From Caryophanales bacterium UBA3668 (lineage in GTDB: Bacteria; Bacillota_I; Bacilli_A; RFN20; CAG-826), in NCBI GenBank assembly GCA_002373085.1, contig DFJP01000113.1, positions 1-14,471 of the forward strand: 14,471 nucleotides of DNA, given 5' to 3'. The notes under the pieces were generated by a model that was given only the letters and a program-made list of their open reading frames with translations, was not told where the DNA came from and made no database searches. Made by a program: the position numbers and the translations under genes. Position 1 is the first letter of the stretch. Each line of letters opens with the position of its first letter. Of this stretch, positions 1 through 8,406 are shown piece by piece.

Positions 1-1119
1 CATATTTTCAATTAAAATTGAAAGGTGTAATTCACCTCTACCAGAAACGATCCAACTTTCAGTGTTTGGAATTCTTTCCACTCTTAAGGCGACATCTCTT
101 TGAGTTTCTCTAAAGAGTCTCTCTTCAATCTTACGAGCAGTTAAGAGTTTTCCATCTTTTCCACTGAAAGGAGAAGAGTTAGTACCAAAAGTCATTTGTA
201 AGGTTGGTTCATCAAGTCTAATAAGTGGGAGAGGTTCTACGTGTCCACTTTGACAAATAGTTTCTCCAACGTTGATATCAGTTAAGCCTGCGACTGCGAC
301 GATGTCTCCAGCGTGAGCTTCTTCAATTTCTAATCTCTTTAAGCCTTGGAAACCAAAGAGTTTCAAAACTCTAAAGTTTGTAGTGCTTCCATCTAATCTA
401 GAAACAGTAACGTTATCGTTAACTTTGATAGTTCCTCTTTTGATTGTGCCGATACCAATACGACCGACAAAGTCGTTATAGTCTAAAAGGGCAACTTGTA
501 ATTGAAGTGGGGAATCTTTGTCCATATTAGGAGCAGGAATTTCATCGATAATTGTTTGAAGGACAGCGTCCATTCCTTCTACTTGTTTAGCAGGATCTTC
601 ATCATAAGATGATGTACCTTTTAACGCGGAGGTATAAACAGTTTTGAATTCTAAGAATTCATCAGGGGCTCCTAATTCAATAAATAGAGTTAAAACTTCA
701 TCCAAAGTTTTTTGAACATCGATATTTGCTCTATCGATTTTATTAATAACAACGATTGGCTTTACATGTGCTTCTAATGCTTTCTTTAAAACGAATCTTG
801 TTTGTGGCATGGTGCCTTCAAAAGCATCCACTAATAGTAAGCAGCCATCCACCATGTTCATAATTCTTTCCACTTCACCACCGAAGTCAGCGTGGCCTGG
901 AGTGTCTAAGATATTAATCTTAGTGTCGTGATAAATAATCGAAGTAGTTTTGGCTAAGATAGTAATGCCTCTTTCTCTTTCGATATCATTAGAGTCCATT
1001 GCTCTATCTGATAATTCTTCGTTTGCTCTAAATGTGGAGGATGATTTTAATAATTGGTCTACGAGTGTAGTTTTGCCATGGTCAACGTGTGCGATGATTG
1101 CGATGTTTCTTGTTTCCAT
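1..1119 (-). CDS. typA: Translational GTPase TypA/BipA, C-terminal part outside window
   Basis: This is a ribosome-associated GTPase of the translation-factor superfamily, linked in other bacteria to ribosome assembly at low temperature and to stress adaptation. The visible 373 residues start [20 protein letters not shown]. All G motifs are present: AHVDHGKT (residues 10-17), RERGITI (about 48-54), DTPGH (72-76), NKID (126-129) and a G5-like TSALKG. They are followed by the beta-barrel domain II and the start of domain III. TypA proteins are about 610 aa, so roughly 40% lies beyond base 1, including the TypA-specific C-terminal domain. The RBS AAGGAGG lies just upstream of the ATG and fixes the start. 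It is preceded by its own promoter and by a hairpin that separates it from the rsmI operon. EF-G and LepA were considered, but the overall sequence pattern fits TypA best. Confidence 0.96.
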   Translation of the reverse strand, partial: METRNIAIIAHVDHGKTTLVDQLLKSSSTFRANEELSDRAMDSNDIERERGITILAKTTSIIYHDTKINILDTPGHADFGGEVERIMNMVDGCLLLVDAFEGTMPQTRFVLKKALEAHVKPIVVINKIDRANIDVQKTLDEVLTLFIELGAPDEFLEFKTVYTSALKGTSSYDEDPAKQVEGMDAVLQTIIDEIPAPNMDKDSPLQLQVALLDYNDFVGRIGIGTIKRGTIKVNDNVTVSRLDGSTTNFRVLKLFGFQGLKRLEIEEAHAGDIVAVAGLTDINVGETICQSGHVEPLPLIRLDEPTLQMTFGTNSSPFSGKDGKLLTARKIEERLFRETQRDVALRVERIPNTESWIVSGRGELHLSILIENM

Positions 1120-1135
1120 ATTTCTTCCTCCTTAA

Positions 1136-1162
1136 TAAAAAATCTTTTCTAGTTTAGAAAAG
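1136..1162 (-). terminator. Hairpin plus T-run after rsmI, overlapping the typA promoter
   Basis: A perfect inverted repeat, CTTTTCTA-N3-TAGAAAAG (1144-1162), is followed in minus-strand sense by ATTTTTT (1136-1143). It lies about 60 bp past the rsmI stop, so it can end the dnaX-rsmI transcript. The stem has few GC pairs, so termination may be partial and leave some read-through into typA. The proposed typA -10 hexamer lies inside the hairpin, so it could instead be an operator. Confidence 0.55.
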
Positions 1163-1179
1163 TAGAGACATTATTTCAA
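1151..1179 (-). promoter_or_regulatory. Putative sigma-A promoter of typA
   Basis: Minus-strand TTGAAA (1174-1179), a 17-bp spacer, then TAAACT (1151-1156). Both hexamers are near consensus and the spacing is ideal. Transcription would begin about 25 nt upstream of the typA ATG. The -10 box is embedded in the 8-bp inverted repeat at 1144-1162. Confidence 0.45.
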
Positions 1180-1222
1180 GAAGATATTTAAGAAATAAAA
1201 AGGAAGTCGATTATAACTCCCT

Positions 1223-2062
1223 CTATTTCACTAAATCTTTGATTCGATTTTTTCTTATCTTATAGATGTCAGAGACAACATCAATTGCGTCTCTTTTAGA
1301 CATCCCTTTATTTATAAAATAATTGACCTTATTTAAGACATCTTCATCGGTGAATTCTTCTTCACTTTTATTGCCTTCAACAATAATGACCATCTCTCCT
1401 TTAAGAGTGGATTCATCAATATTAGTTAATTCGCTTAATGAAGCATAAATCTTTTCTTCATTTAGTTTAGTTAGCTCTCTTTGTAGAGACACTTTTCGAT
1501 CTCCTAAGACATCTAACATTACTTTTAATGTAGTTTTGATTCTATGAGGACTTTCATAAAAACAAAGGGTTTCTTGCTTGTTTTTAAGTGTTTCTAATTC
1601 GCTTCTTGCTTCGTTTTCTTTGCTAGAAAGGAACCCATGGAAATAAAAATGTCCAGTATCTAATCCAGAAGAGACTAAAGCGTTAATAAAAGCACTGCTA
1701 CCAGAGATAACAGAAACTGCAATGTCATTTTCCACACACATCTTTGTGAGTATATATCCAGGATCGCTTATACCTGGGTAACCCGCATCAGACATATATG
1801 CGACTTTTTTACCAGCTTTGATTTCTTCAATTAGTTTTGTGGATGCTTCGACTTCATTATGCTCTCTTAAAGAGACGAAATTCTTTTTGATATTAAACTT
1901 GTGAAGCAAATCAGAAGAATTTCTTGTATCTTCTGCAGCGATTAAATCCATCTCGTTAATTATTTCAGTTGCGCGTGGAGAAAATTCTCCAAGATTTCCA
2001 ATTGGAGTAGCAATTAAATATAAAACTGGATGAGTGTTATTGAATGATTTAACGCGCTTCAT
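1223..2062 (-). CDS. rsmI: 16S rRNA (cytidine(1402)-2'-O)-methyltransferase
   Basis: RsmI uses SAM to methylate the 2'-OH of C1402 in the 16S rRNA P-site region, supporting decoding fidelity. It belongs to the tetrapyrrole-methylase fold. Visible family signatures are LYLIATPIGNL (from residue 14), AAEDTRN, the SAM-site loop SDAGYPGISDPG, FYESPHR, LQRELTKLNEE and KGEMVIIVEG. I start it at ATG 2062 (279 aa), not at the upstream in-frame ATG 2125. The extra 21 residues are a Lys/Thr-rich read-back of the ricT tail and are not family-like, while MKRVKSFN followed by LYLIATPIGNL is the usual beginning. The ATG overlaps the ricT stop by 14 bp and has no strong RBS, so translational coupling to ricT is likely. 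It is the last gene of the operon. Confidence 0.95.
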   Translation of the reverse strand: MKRVKSFNNTHPVLYLIATPIGNLGEFSPRATEIINEMDLIAAEDTRNSSDLLHKFNIKKNFVSLREHNEVEASTKLIEEIKAGKKVAYMSDAGYPGISDPGYILTKMCVENDIAVSVISGSSAFINALVSSGLDTGHFYFHGFLSSKENEARSELETLKNKQETLCFYESPHRIKTTLKVMLDVLGDRKVSLQRELTKLNEEKIYASLSELTNIDESTLKGEMVIIVEGNKSEEEFTDEDVLNKVNYFINKGMSKRDAIDVVSDIYKIRKNRIKDLVK

Positions 2063-2969
2063 TTTTGTTATTGTTCTTTTGCTTGTTGTTTTGATTGTTT
2101 TGAGGTTTATTATTGTCCTTATCATCTTTTGGTGGACGTGGACGATAATGAGTTTGTTTCATAAACTCTTCAAGCGATAAAAATTTAGAGTCATCTGGGT
2201 TATCAATTTTAACCATCTTTGACACTACATTAACAGCGGTAACTTCATACTCAACTTTATCGATAAAAACTTTAGTGCCAACAGGTGGGAAACCCTTCTT
2301 TAATTCAGTATATGCATCGTCTTCATATTTAAGGCAGCATAAGAGCTTTCCACAGTGACCTGAGAGTTTAGGAATATTAATGGCGAGCATTTGGTTTTTA
2401 GCCCTATTGATTGAGATTCCATCAAACTCATTTAAGAAGGTTGCACAGCAAAGTGGAAGGCCACATAAACCAACTCCTCCAATGAGTTTTGCCTTATCTC
2501 TACTACCGATTTGTCTAAGTTCAATTCTGGTGTGGAGTTTAGCCGCTAAAATCTTTAAGAGTTCACGGAAATCTACTCTTTCATCAGCGACATAAGAGAA
2601 GATAACTTTGCTCTTGTCTAAAGTGTATTCACATGAGATTAGATTCATGTCTAATTTCATATTATTTACTTCATTTTTACAGATTTCTAAGGCAATTTTG
2701 GCGTCTTTTATATTATTTTCATGTAAACGTAAATCAACGTCATTTGCCTTTCTTAAAATAGGTTTTAATCCAAGTTCACGATGATATTGTGAGATATCAA
2801 TTGGATCAAAACAAATCTCTCCAAGTTCTGGTCCGTGAGTAGTTTCTACAACTACCTTATCACCAGGTTTTACTTCGAGATCTGAGAAGCCAAAAAAGTA
2901 TGCGTGAGTGGAGTAGTGAAACTTAACTCCAACATAACCTTTGAATTTATTTAATGAATTTTCTTCCAT
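2049..2969 (-). CDS. ricT: PSP1-domain protein RicT (YaaT), Fe-S subunit of the Ric/Y-complex
   Basis: In B. subtilis, RicT with RicA and RicF forms an Fe-S protein complex that helps RNase Y mature mRNAs and affects competence, sporulation and biofilm formation. Here 306 aa carry the PSP1 domain. It has an N-terminal GYVGVKFHYS followed by PGDKVVVETTHGPELGEI, and then the two cysteine clusters CGLPLCC (C169, C174, C175) and CGKLLCC (C206, C211, C212), which can ligate Fe-S clusters. The C-terminal tail (about 279-306) is low-complexity, rich in Asn, Lys and Asp, and probably disordered. The RBS AAGGAG lies in the end of holB, 10 bp before ATG 2969. The holB-ricT order matches Bacillus, but yabA, which usually follows, is absent. 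RicA and RicF are not in this window. Confidence 0.93.
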   Translation of the reverse strand: MEENSLNKFKGYVGVKFHYSTHAYFFGFSDLEVKPGDKVVVETTHGPELGEICFDPIDISQYHRELGLKPILRKANDVDLRLHENNIKDAKIALEICKNEVNNMKLDMNLISCEYTLDKSKVIFSYVADERVDFRELLKILAAKLHTRIELRQIGSRDKAKLIGGVGLCGLPLCCATFLNEFDGISINRAKNQMLAINIPKLSGHCGKLLCCLKYEDDAYTELKKGFPPVGTKVFIDKVEYEVTAVNVVSKMVKIDNPDDSKFLSLEEFMKQTHYRPRPPKDDKDNNKPQNNQNNKQKNNNKNEAR

Positions 2970-2975
2970 AGAGTT

Positions 2976-3968
2976 TTACTCCTTCATGAGATTGATAATT
3001 AAGTGGTCAATTAATAGACCAATATTGACGTTGAGATTGATAACATTTCTTGTTTTTAATATCTCCACAAGTGAAGTTTGAACATGAGGCAATTTAGTGG
3101 ATAAATTCCTTAAAATTTCCTCATAGAATTTTAGGCTGATTTCTCGATTTAGTTGAACGTTAAGAACATCTTCGTAAACTTGTGATAATAAATCGACAAA
3201 AAACCTTAATTCTTCTTTAGTTTTGATAAGCGGAACGATGTTAGTTTGAGAGTAATAGACAACGTCTTTTCTATTACCACCACTCATAACATCTAATAAA
3301 CCATTAAGAGCCTTTTTAGCTTCTTTATAGTTGTCGCTTTCTTCCTCATCCATAAGGAAGTCATAGATGAGTTCTCCATCGTTATAGAAATAAGATAATA
3401 ATTCTGCATCATCTTGTTCGACTAATAACCCTTGAGCGTCTCTAATGACTTTATCTCGAGGCATACTAATTAATGGCAAGACTTGGCAACGACTAACGAT
3501 GGTTGGGAGGATGTTATTAACATTGTTAGTAGTTAAGAATGCATAGATTTCACTTTCAGGTTCCTCTAAGAATTTAAGCATTGAGTTAACTGCTTCCACT
3601 CTCATGTTTTCAACCTGGTTTACAATGTAAATCATAATGCCTTTGGTTTCAAAGGCGGTCTTTTCAAATCTATTCTCAATGTTAAGAACATCTTCTTTTT
3701 TAATGATAGCTTTGCTACCATCTAGTTTGATGATATCTGGATAGTTGTCACTATCTATGCGCATACATGTAATACAGTTATTACACGCAAGGGGAGATGG
3801 ATCATCACATAGAATTGACTTTGCTAAATATTGAGCGACCTCATATAAGGGAGTACCTGGATTACCTACCAATAAATACGCATGCGAAAGAGTGTGGTTT
3901 TTAAACGCATTAACAAATGTTTTGTATATTATTGGTTGATTCTCTTCTAAGTACTTTCCTATTTGCAT
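2976..3968 (-). CDS. holB: DNA polymerase III subunit delta prime
   Basis: This is the delta-prime stator of the clamp loader, which with DnaX (tau/gamma) and delta opens the beta clamp and places it on primed DNA. The 330-aa protein has the AAA+ layout. The P-loop region GNPGTP (35-40) lacks the GKT needed for ATP binding, as is normal for delta prime. A four-cysteine zinc module follows (C54, C62, C65, C68), then AVNSMLKFLEEPE and the SRC arginine-finger motif (159-161) that acts on the neighbouring DnaX ATP site. The ATG overlaps the tmk stop by 10 bp and ricT follows after 6 bp. The tmk-holB-ricT linkage and the missing P-loop separate it from dnaX, which is encoded further upstream in the same operon. 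Confidence 0.94.
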   Translation of the reverse strand: MQIGKYLEENQPIIYKTFVNAFKNHTLSHAYLLVGNPGTPLYEVAQYLAKSILCDDPSPLACNNCITCMRIDSDNYPDIIKLDGSKAIIKKEDVLNIENRFEKTAFETKGIMIYIVNQVENMRVEAVNSMLKFLEEPESEIYAFLTTNNVNNILPTIVSRCQVLPLISMPRDKVIRDAQGLLVEQDDAELLSYFYNDGELIYDFLMDEEESDNYKEAKKALNGLLDVMSGGNRKDVVYYSQTNIVPLIKTKEELRFFVDLLSQVYEDVLNVQLNREISLKFYEEILRNLSTKLPHVQTSLVEILKTRNVINLNVNIGLLIDHLIINLMKE

Positions 3969-4579
3969 AGTCTATTCATAATTGCCTCTAAAGTAGCTTT
4001 AGCTACTTCATCTCTAGATTGAGAGGCATCAATAATTACATAACGGTCCGGATATTTCTTTGCTAAAGCGAGGAATGTATCTCTAACCTTGTTATGGAAT
4101 TCAAGTTTTTCTAAATCTAAACGATTAACTTCTCTAGAGGCATTACTAGCAATCCTTGCTAGTCCTACTTCTGGTTTGATATCAAAGAGTAAGGTCAAAT
4201 CTGGCCAAGTGTTTTCAGTAGCGAATAAGTTAACATTTAAAACTTCATCCACTCCTAATCCTCTAGCGCCTCCTTGATACGCTAAAGAGGAATCTAAGTA
4301 ACGGTCACAAATAACAATCTTGCCTTCTTTAAGTGCAGGCCAGACTTTCTCTACTAAATGTTGACGTCTACTTGCAGCATATAAAAGTGCCTCAGTACGT
4401 GGGTCCATACTTGTATTTGCTTTATCAAGGATGACATTACGAATTTGTTCAGCGATAGGTGTACCACCTGGTTCACGTGTACGAACAATTTCATATCCTT
4501 TTTCTTGTAAAGCTTTCACTGCAGCTTCAACTGCGGTAGTTTTTCCTGATCCTTCAGGTCCTTCAAGAGTGATAAACAT
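3959..4579 (-). CDS. tmk: Thymidylate kinase
   Basis: Phosphorylates dTMP to dTDP with ATP, the step common to salvage and de novo dTTP synthesis; cytosolic. The 206-aa length is typical. It shows the Walker A EGPEGSGKTT (6-15), the TREPGGTP motif that binds dTMP, the DRY motif (D92, R93) followed by LDSSLAYQG, and a LID-region arginine-containing segment. The start has a G-rich ribosome site (GGGGG, about 10 bp upstream) that begins within the recR stop codon. It overlaps holB by 10 bp. The recR-tmk-holB arrangement is a compressed form of the Bacillus order, without yaaQ and yaaR. Confidence 0.97.
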   Translation of the reverse strand: MFITLEGPEGSGKTTAVEAAVKALQEKGYEIVRTREPGGTPIAEQIRNVILDKANTSMDPRTEALLYAASRRQHLVEKVWPALKEGKIVICDRYLDSSLAYQGGARGLGVDEVLNVNLFATENTWPDLTLLFDIKPEVGLARIASNASREVNRLDLEKLEFHNKVRDTFLALAKKYPDRYVIIDASQSRDEVAKATLEAIMNRLCK

Positions 4580-4591
4580 ATAAGAAACCCC

Positions 4592-5188
4592 CTAAATCTT
4601 ATGACGTCCTTCTAATGCTTTGGATAATGTTAATGGATCTACATAATCGAGATTTCCTCCGATTTGTAGACCATACGCTAATCGAGTGACTTTAATGTTA
4701 TATTGTTCGATTAGCTTTGCTAAATACATTGATGTTGTTTCTCCATCAACAGTTGGATTAGTAGCGATAATCACTTCTTCGAAATGACCTTCTTCTAATC
4801 TTTTTAAAAGTGCATTGATATTGAGTGCTTCTGCATTCATTCCTTTGGATAAAGATAATTCACCATTAAGGACATGATATTGTCCGTGGAATGAATCGCT
4901 CTTTTCAATTGAGATAACATCTTTTGGATAAGAAACCACCATGATGATGTTTTCATCTCTATTTTTGTCATCACATATATAGCAGCCATCAATATCTGTA
5001 ATCATTCCGCATGTTGGGCAGAAATGAATATTCTTTTTTAAGTCTTTTAGTGATTGGGCAATGGAGTCTAAGTCTTCTTCAGAGAAATCTAAAAGAGAAT
5101 ACGCCATCCTTTCAGCGCTCTTTTTACCAACTCCTGGGAGTTTATAAAGATTCTCTATTAAATTATCTAAAGACTTCAGTCTTTCCAT
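4592..5188 (-). CDS. recR: Recombination mediator protein RecR
   Basis: RecR works with RecO (and RecF) to load RecA onto SSB-coated DNA during gap repair. The 198-aa protein contains an N-terminal helix-hairpin-helix (LPGVGKKSAERMAY, 17-30), a C4 zinc finger (C57, C60, C69, C72), and a Toprim domain from about residue 79 with VVSYPKDVISIE, HGQYHVLNGE and NPTVDGETTSMY. The loop after HVLNGE reads LSLSKGMNAE instead of the common SPLDGIGPE, a modest lineage difference. It sits between ybaB (2-bp gap) and tmk (12-bp gap), as in the conserved dnaX-ybaB-recR cluster. It ends with TAG, so UAG is a true stop here. Confidence 0.97.
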   Translation of the reverse strand: MERLKSLDNLIENLYKLPGVGKKSAERMAYSLLDFSEEDLDSIAQSLKDLKKNIHFCPTCGMITDIDGCYICDDKNRDENIIMVVSYPKDVISIEKSDSFHGQYHVLNGELSLSKGMNAEALNINALLKRLEEGHFEEVIIATNPTVDGETTSMYLAKLIEQYNIKVTRLAYGLQIGGNLDYVDPLTLSKALEGRHKI

Positions 5189-5190
5189 AA

Positions 5191-5511
5191 TTAGAAACCG
5201 AATCCGCCTTTACGACCGGTAATTCTTTCTTCGATTGCGTCTTTCTCTTCGTCAATCTTTTCAAAGAGTTCGTTTAAACCAGAGACGATTAAATCTTCAA
5301 TCATCTCTTTGTTATCTGGATCTAAGCCATCTTTTTCGATATCAATCTTTTGGATTTGTCTATTTCCTAAGACGACAATTTCCACTAAGCCAGCTTTGCT
5401 GACTTTGAATTCTTTTTTATCGAGTTCATCATAAGCCTTTTGAAGTTCTCTTTGCATCTTTTGGGCTTGAATCATCATTTGTTGCATTTGGTTCATAAAA
5501 TTATTCTCCAA
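5191..5511 (-). CDS. YbaB/EbfC nucleoid-associated protein
   Basis: A small DNA-binding protein of the YbaB/EbfC family, 106 aa, whose members form dimers that bind DNA and influence nucleoid organisation and gene expression. The N-terminus MNQMQQMMIQAQKMQREL is the Met/Gln-rich helix typical of the family. The core has KEFKVSKAGLVEIVVLGN and the acidic helix DPDNKEMIEDLIVSGLNEL. The short glycine-rich C-terminus GRKGGFGF is also typical. It is encoded immediately after dnaX (11-bp overlap) and before recR, the most conserved neighbourhood for this family. In Bacillus the gene is yaaK. Confidence 0.95.
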   Translation of the reverse strand: MENNFMNQMQQMMIQAQKMQRELQKAYDELDKKEFKVSKAGLVEIVVLGNRQIQKIDIEKDGLDPDNKEMIEDLIVSGLNELFEKIDEEKDAIEERITGRKGGFGF

Positions 5512-7195
5512 TAAAATCTAAAGTAATGTCTTTTGCCTTTGGTAGTCTTCCAATTTGCAAAAGGTTCATATATAGGGATTGTAGGTCCACTGATTTATTT
5601 CTACTGACACCATAGATGAACATTTTCCTATGGAAAATATGTTCGATGACAGTTTGTAACTCTGCTTGCATATCTTTGCTATTAACTTTTTCAGCAAGTT
5701 TAGGCATTGCGTATTCTAAGACAACAATATTTTTAGAGGCCACTAATGGTCGGCCATCAATTAATAAGGTTGCTGCTTTGCCTGCTACTGGGTGAGTGGC
5801 TAAACGTTTGATGTTTTTCCAACCATCAAGTAACTCTGCTTTGATTTCTTTTTTAGAAACCACCATAACGTTAACCATTAAGGAATCATCGATTTCAAAA
5901 CTATCTTCTTTTTCTGCGTCTTTAAGGTAGATAACGTTGTCATTAATAGTGATATCACCTTCTAGTTGTGGAGATTCTTCTTTCTTTTCTTCTACAACAG
6001 GTTTTGCTACTTCTTTTATAGGTTCTGGAGTAGAAATATATGTAGGTTCTTGCTTCTTTTGCTCAACAACAGGTTCAGCTTTTGTCACTTTTGGAGTGGT
6101 CATAACTGGTTTGACTACTGTATCTAAAGAAGTAAGTTTGATTAATGTGATTTCAAAGATTGGATTGATAGAAGTGACGTTCTTATAATCCTTGACTGTG
6201 TTCATTAATATATCAATCATTTGGATTGCTAAGTCACTAGGAATGTTTCTAGATAATTCAGTAGCTTCTTCTTCGTTTAATGCTTCTAAATAATCCTTAT
6301 TAGCGGAAGAGTTAAATATAACAATATCCTTAAGGATAAGAAGAAGATCTTCGGTTAGTCTTTTGATATCTGTTCCTTTGCTAACATAGTTATTAAGTCT
6401 AGAAAGGACATCGCTCATATCGTGATTGATAATGGAATGAATCAATTTGATTTTTTCTTCCTTGCTCTCAAGAGCAAATATAGAAAGAATGTCATTAACA
6501 TTAAGTGTATTGCCAGAGAACGCTAAAACTTTTTCTAATATAGAAAGAGCGTCTCTCATTCCTCCGTCAGCGAGTTGAACAACGAGTTCAACAGCCTCTT
6601 CGTTATACTCAACTCCTTCATTTTGAAGGACTGCTCTTAATCTCTCTTTAATATCTTTTTCGCTGACTTTGTTAAAGTCATATCTTTGACATCTACTTAA
6701 GATAGTTGGAAGAATCTTATGAGGTTCTGTAGTTGCTAAAATGAAGATAACATGTTCTGGTGGTTCCTCTAATGTCTTTAATAAGGCATTAAATGCACCT
6801 GTAGATAACATATGAACTTCATCGATAATATAAACCTTGTATTTACCTAAAATGGTTCCGTATTTGACTTTGTCAATTAATTCACGGATTTCATCAACAC
6901 CGTTATTGGATGCAGCGTCTAGTTCTAAAACATCTGGGTGACTACCTTCGGTGATAGCGACACAGTTCTTACATTCGTTACATTGACAACCTAAACCATG
7001 TTCACAGTTAAGTGCTTTGGCAAATAATTTTGCCATTGTGGTTTTTCCAGTTCCACGAGGACCTGCAAAAAGATATGCGTGAGCGATTTTTCCAGTTGCT
7101 AACGCATTTTTTAAAGTTTTAACAATATGTTCTTGTCCAGCGACCTCTTCAAAAGTCTGAGGACGATAAGTTCTATATAATGCTTTATACGCCAT
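5501..7195 (-). CDS. dnaX: DNA polymerase III subunit gamma/tau
   Basis: The ATPase of the replicative clamp loader, which also links the loader to polymerase and helicase. The 564 aa show AAA+ domains I-II at the N-terminus: RTYRPQTFEEVAGQEH, Walker A GPRGTGKT (45-52), a zinc module (C64, C72, C75, C78, with an extra C70), Walker B DEVH (125-128), and SRC (167-169) in LSRCQRYDF. The collar domain follows to about 370. Next comes a Pro/Lys/Glu/Val-rich flexible linker (about 370-420), and then a C-terminal tau-like domain. I saw no A6G-type slippery site that would signal a programmed gamma frameshift. It is the first gene of the minus-strand operon, with a promoter 18 bp upstream of its ATG. 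The RBS is weak (CAGGTAAA). Confidence 0.97.
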   Translation of the reverse strand: MAYKALYRTYRPQTFEEVAGQEHIVKTLKNALATGKIAHAYLFAGPRGTGKTTMAKLFAKALNCEHGLGCQCNECKNCVAITEGSHPDVLELDAASNNGVDEIRELIDKVKYGTILGKYKVYIIDEVHMLSTGAFNALLKTLEEPPEHVIFILATTEPHKILPTILSRCQRYDFNKVSEKDIKERLRAVLQNEGVEYNEEAVELVVQLADGGMRDALSILEKVLAFSGNTLNVNDILSIFALESKEEKIKLIHSIINHDMSDVLSRLNNYVSKGTDIKRLTEDLLLILKDIVIFNSSANKDYLEALNEEEATELSRNIPSDLAIQMIDILMNTVKDYKNVTSINPIFEITLIKLTSLDTVVKPVMTTPKVTKAEPVVEQKKQEPTYISTPEPIKEVAKPVVEEKKEESPQLEGDITINDNVIYLKDAEKEDSFEIDDSLMVNVMVVSKKEIKAELLDGWKNIKRLATHPVAGKAATLLIDGRPLVASKNIVVLEYAMPKLAEKVNSKDMQAELQTVIEHIFHRKMFIYGVSRNKSVDLQSLYMNLLQIGRLPKAKDITLDFIGE

Positions 7196-7212
7196 AAATT
7201 TACCTGTTAATA

Positions 7213-7241
7213 AGTATACATTAGAGTTTCAAGAGTTTGAA
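7213..7241 (-). promoter_or_regulatory. Putative promoter of the dnaX-rsmI operon with inverted repeat
   Basis: Minus-strand TTCAAA (7236-7241), a 17-bp spacer, then TATACT (7213-7218). The -35 region is overlapped by the inverted repeat TTCAA-N4-TTGAA (7228-7241), a possible operator. The transcript start would lie close to the dnaX ATG, giving a very short leader. Confidence 0.5.
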
Positions 7242-7283
7242 GAACTTAATAGAATATTAACGAATAATTTTTTCGTTCTTCTT

Positions 7284-7307
7284 ATAATATTAATATTATG
7301 GTATAAT
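7284..7307 (+). promoter_or_regulatory. Extended -10 promoter of prfA with AT palindrome
   Basis: TG-G-TATAAT (7299-7307) is a consensus extended -10 element 22 bp upstream of the prfA ATG. No good -35 hexamer is seen, as is common for extended -10 promoters. It is abutted by a perfect 16-bp palindrome, ATAATATTAATATTAT (7284-7299), which may be an operator or simply AT-rich chance. The RBS AAAAGAGG (7317-7324) is almost at the transcript start. Confidence 0.55.
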
Positions 7308-7329
7308 CTACCAGGCAAAAGAGGTATTT

Positions 7330-8406
7330 ATGGAAGAAAGCATGTTTCAACGACTCACAGTCGCAACTAAAAGATTAGAAGAAATCGATCAAGAATTACT
7401 TGATGAAAACACTGTTAAGGATATTAAACACTTTAGAGAAATTTCTAAAGAAAGAGCAGTCTTAGAACCTCAAGTTGAGGCTTTTAATCGTTACCAAAAA
7501 TACCAAGCCGAATTAGAAGAAGCTATCGAAATGGGAAATGATAGTGATCCAGAATTATCCGAAATGGGTAAAGAAGAGGCTAAAAGACTAACTAAAGAAT
7601 TAGAAAACCTTGAAGCAGAACTTAGAGAACTTCTTTTACCAAAAGATCCTAATGATGATAAAAACATCATTGTTGAAATTAGAGGTGCTGCTGGTGGAGA
7701 TGAAGCCAATATCTTTGCAGGCGACTTATTTAGAATGTATACAAGATACGCAGAAGCACAAGGATGGAAAATTCAAATGATGGATCAATATCCTTCTGAA
7801 GCTGGTGGTTTCTCCCAAGTATCATTCATGATTAAAGGCAAAATGGTGTATTCCAAACTTAAGTTTGAATCTGGAGCACATCGTGTTCAAAGAGTTCCTA
7901 AAACTGAAGCTAGTGGAAGAATTCACACAAGTACCGCAACCGTTTTAGTTATGCCTGAGGCAGAAGAAATTGATGTTGAAATCAATCCAAACGACTTACA
8001 AGTTGATACATATCACTCTCAAGGTGCTGGCGGACAAAACGTTAACAAAACTGAGTCCGCTGTCCGTATTACACACATTCCAACTGGTATTGTTGTTGCG
8101 TGCCAAACTGAAAAGTCTCAAATTCAAAACCGTGAAATCGCTATGCAAATGTTAAGAGCAAAGATGTATTCCACAATGCTTGAAAAACAACAAGAAGAAA
8201 TTGGAAACGAAAGAAGACTTAAAATCGGTACTGGTGAGAGAAGTGAAAAAATTAGAACTTATAACTATCCACAAAACCGCGTTACCGATCATAGAATTGG
8301 TTTCACTATCCAAAAATTAGATAGAGTCATGGAAGGGGATTTAGAAGAAATTATTGAAGCCTTAATCCACTATGACCAATCTCAAAAAATCGCAGGTGAG
8401 AACTAA
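7330..8406 (+). CDS. prfA: Peptide chain release factor 1
   Basis: RF1 recognises UAA and UAG in the ribosomal A site and triggers peptidyl-tRNA hydrolysis. The 358-aa length is typical. It has the N-terminal helical domain with a long charged coiled-coil stretch (about 10-105), the codon-recognition PxT tripeptide PKT (190-192) in RVPKTEASGRIHTS, and the catalytic GGQ (234-236) in QGAGGQNVNKTESAVR. The PxT, instead of the SPF of RF2, identifies RF1. Several genes here end in UAG (tmk, recR), so RF1 is needed. It leads the operon with prmC, whose product methylates the GGQ glutamine. The prmC ATG overlaps its TAA by one base. Confidence 0.98.
   Translation: MEESMFQRLTVATKRLEEIDQELLDENTVKDIKHFREISKERAVLEPQVEAFNRYQKYQAELEEAIEMGNDSDPELSEMGKEEAKRLTKELENLEAELRELLLPKDPNDDKNIIVEIRGAAGGDEANIFAGDLFRMYTRYAEAQGWKIQMMDQYPSEAGGFSQVSFMIKGKMVYSKLKFESGAHRVQRVPKTEASGRIHTSTATVLVMPEAEEIDVEINPNDLQVDTYHSQGAGGQNVNKTESAVRITHIPTGIVVACQTEKSQIQNREIAMQMLRAKMYSTMLEKQQEEIGNERRLKIGTGERSEKIRTYNYPQNRVTDHRIGFTIQKLDRVMEGDLEEIIEALIHYDQSQKIAGEN

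Noticed and set aside
950..1135. Plus-strand open frame opposite typA, and other short frames opposite ricT, tmk, dnaX, prfA, rpiB and secA.
   Set aside because: All lie inside strongly recognised genes on the other strand or in another frame and have no RBS.
5501..7195. Possible programmed frameshift making a short gamma form of DnaX.
   Set aside because: I saw only mixed A/G runs in the linker, not an A-rich slippery heptamer followed by a stop and stem.
7196..7329. SRP (scr) RNA expected upstream of dnaX.
   Set aside because: The 134-bp spacer is AT-rich promoter sequence without the conserved SRP GNAR/GGAAGCA apical loop.
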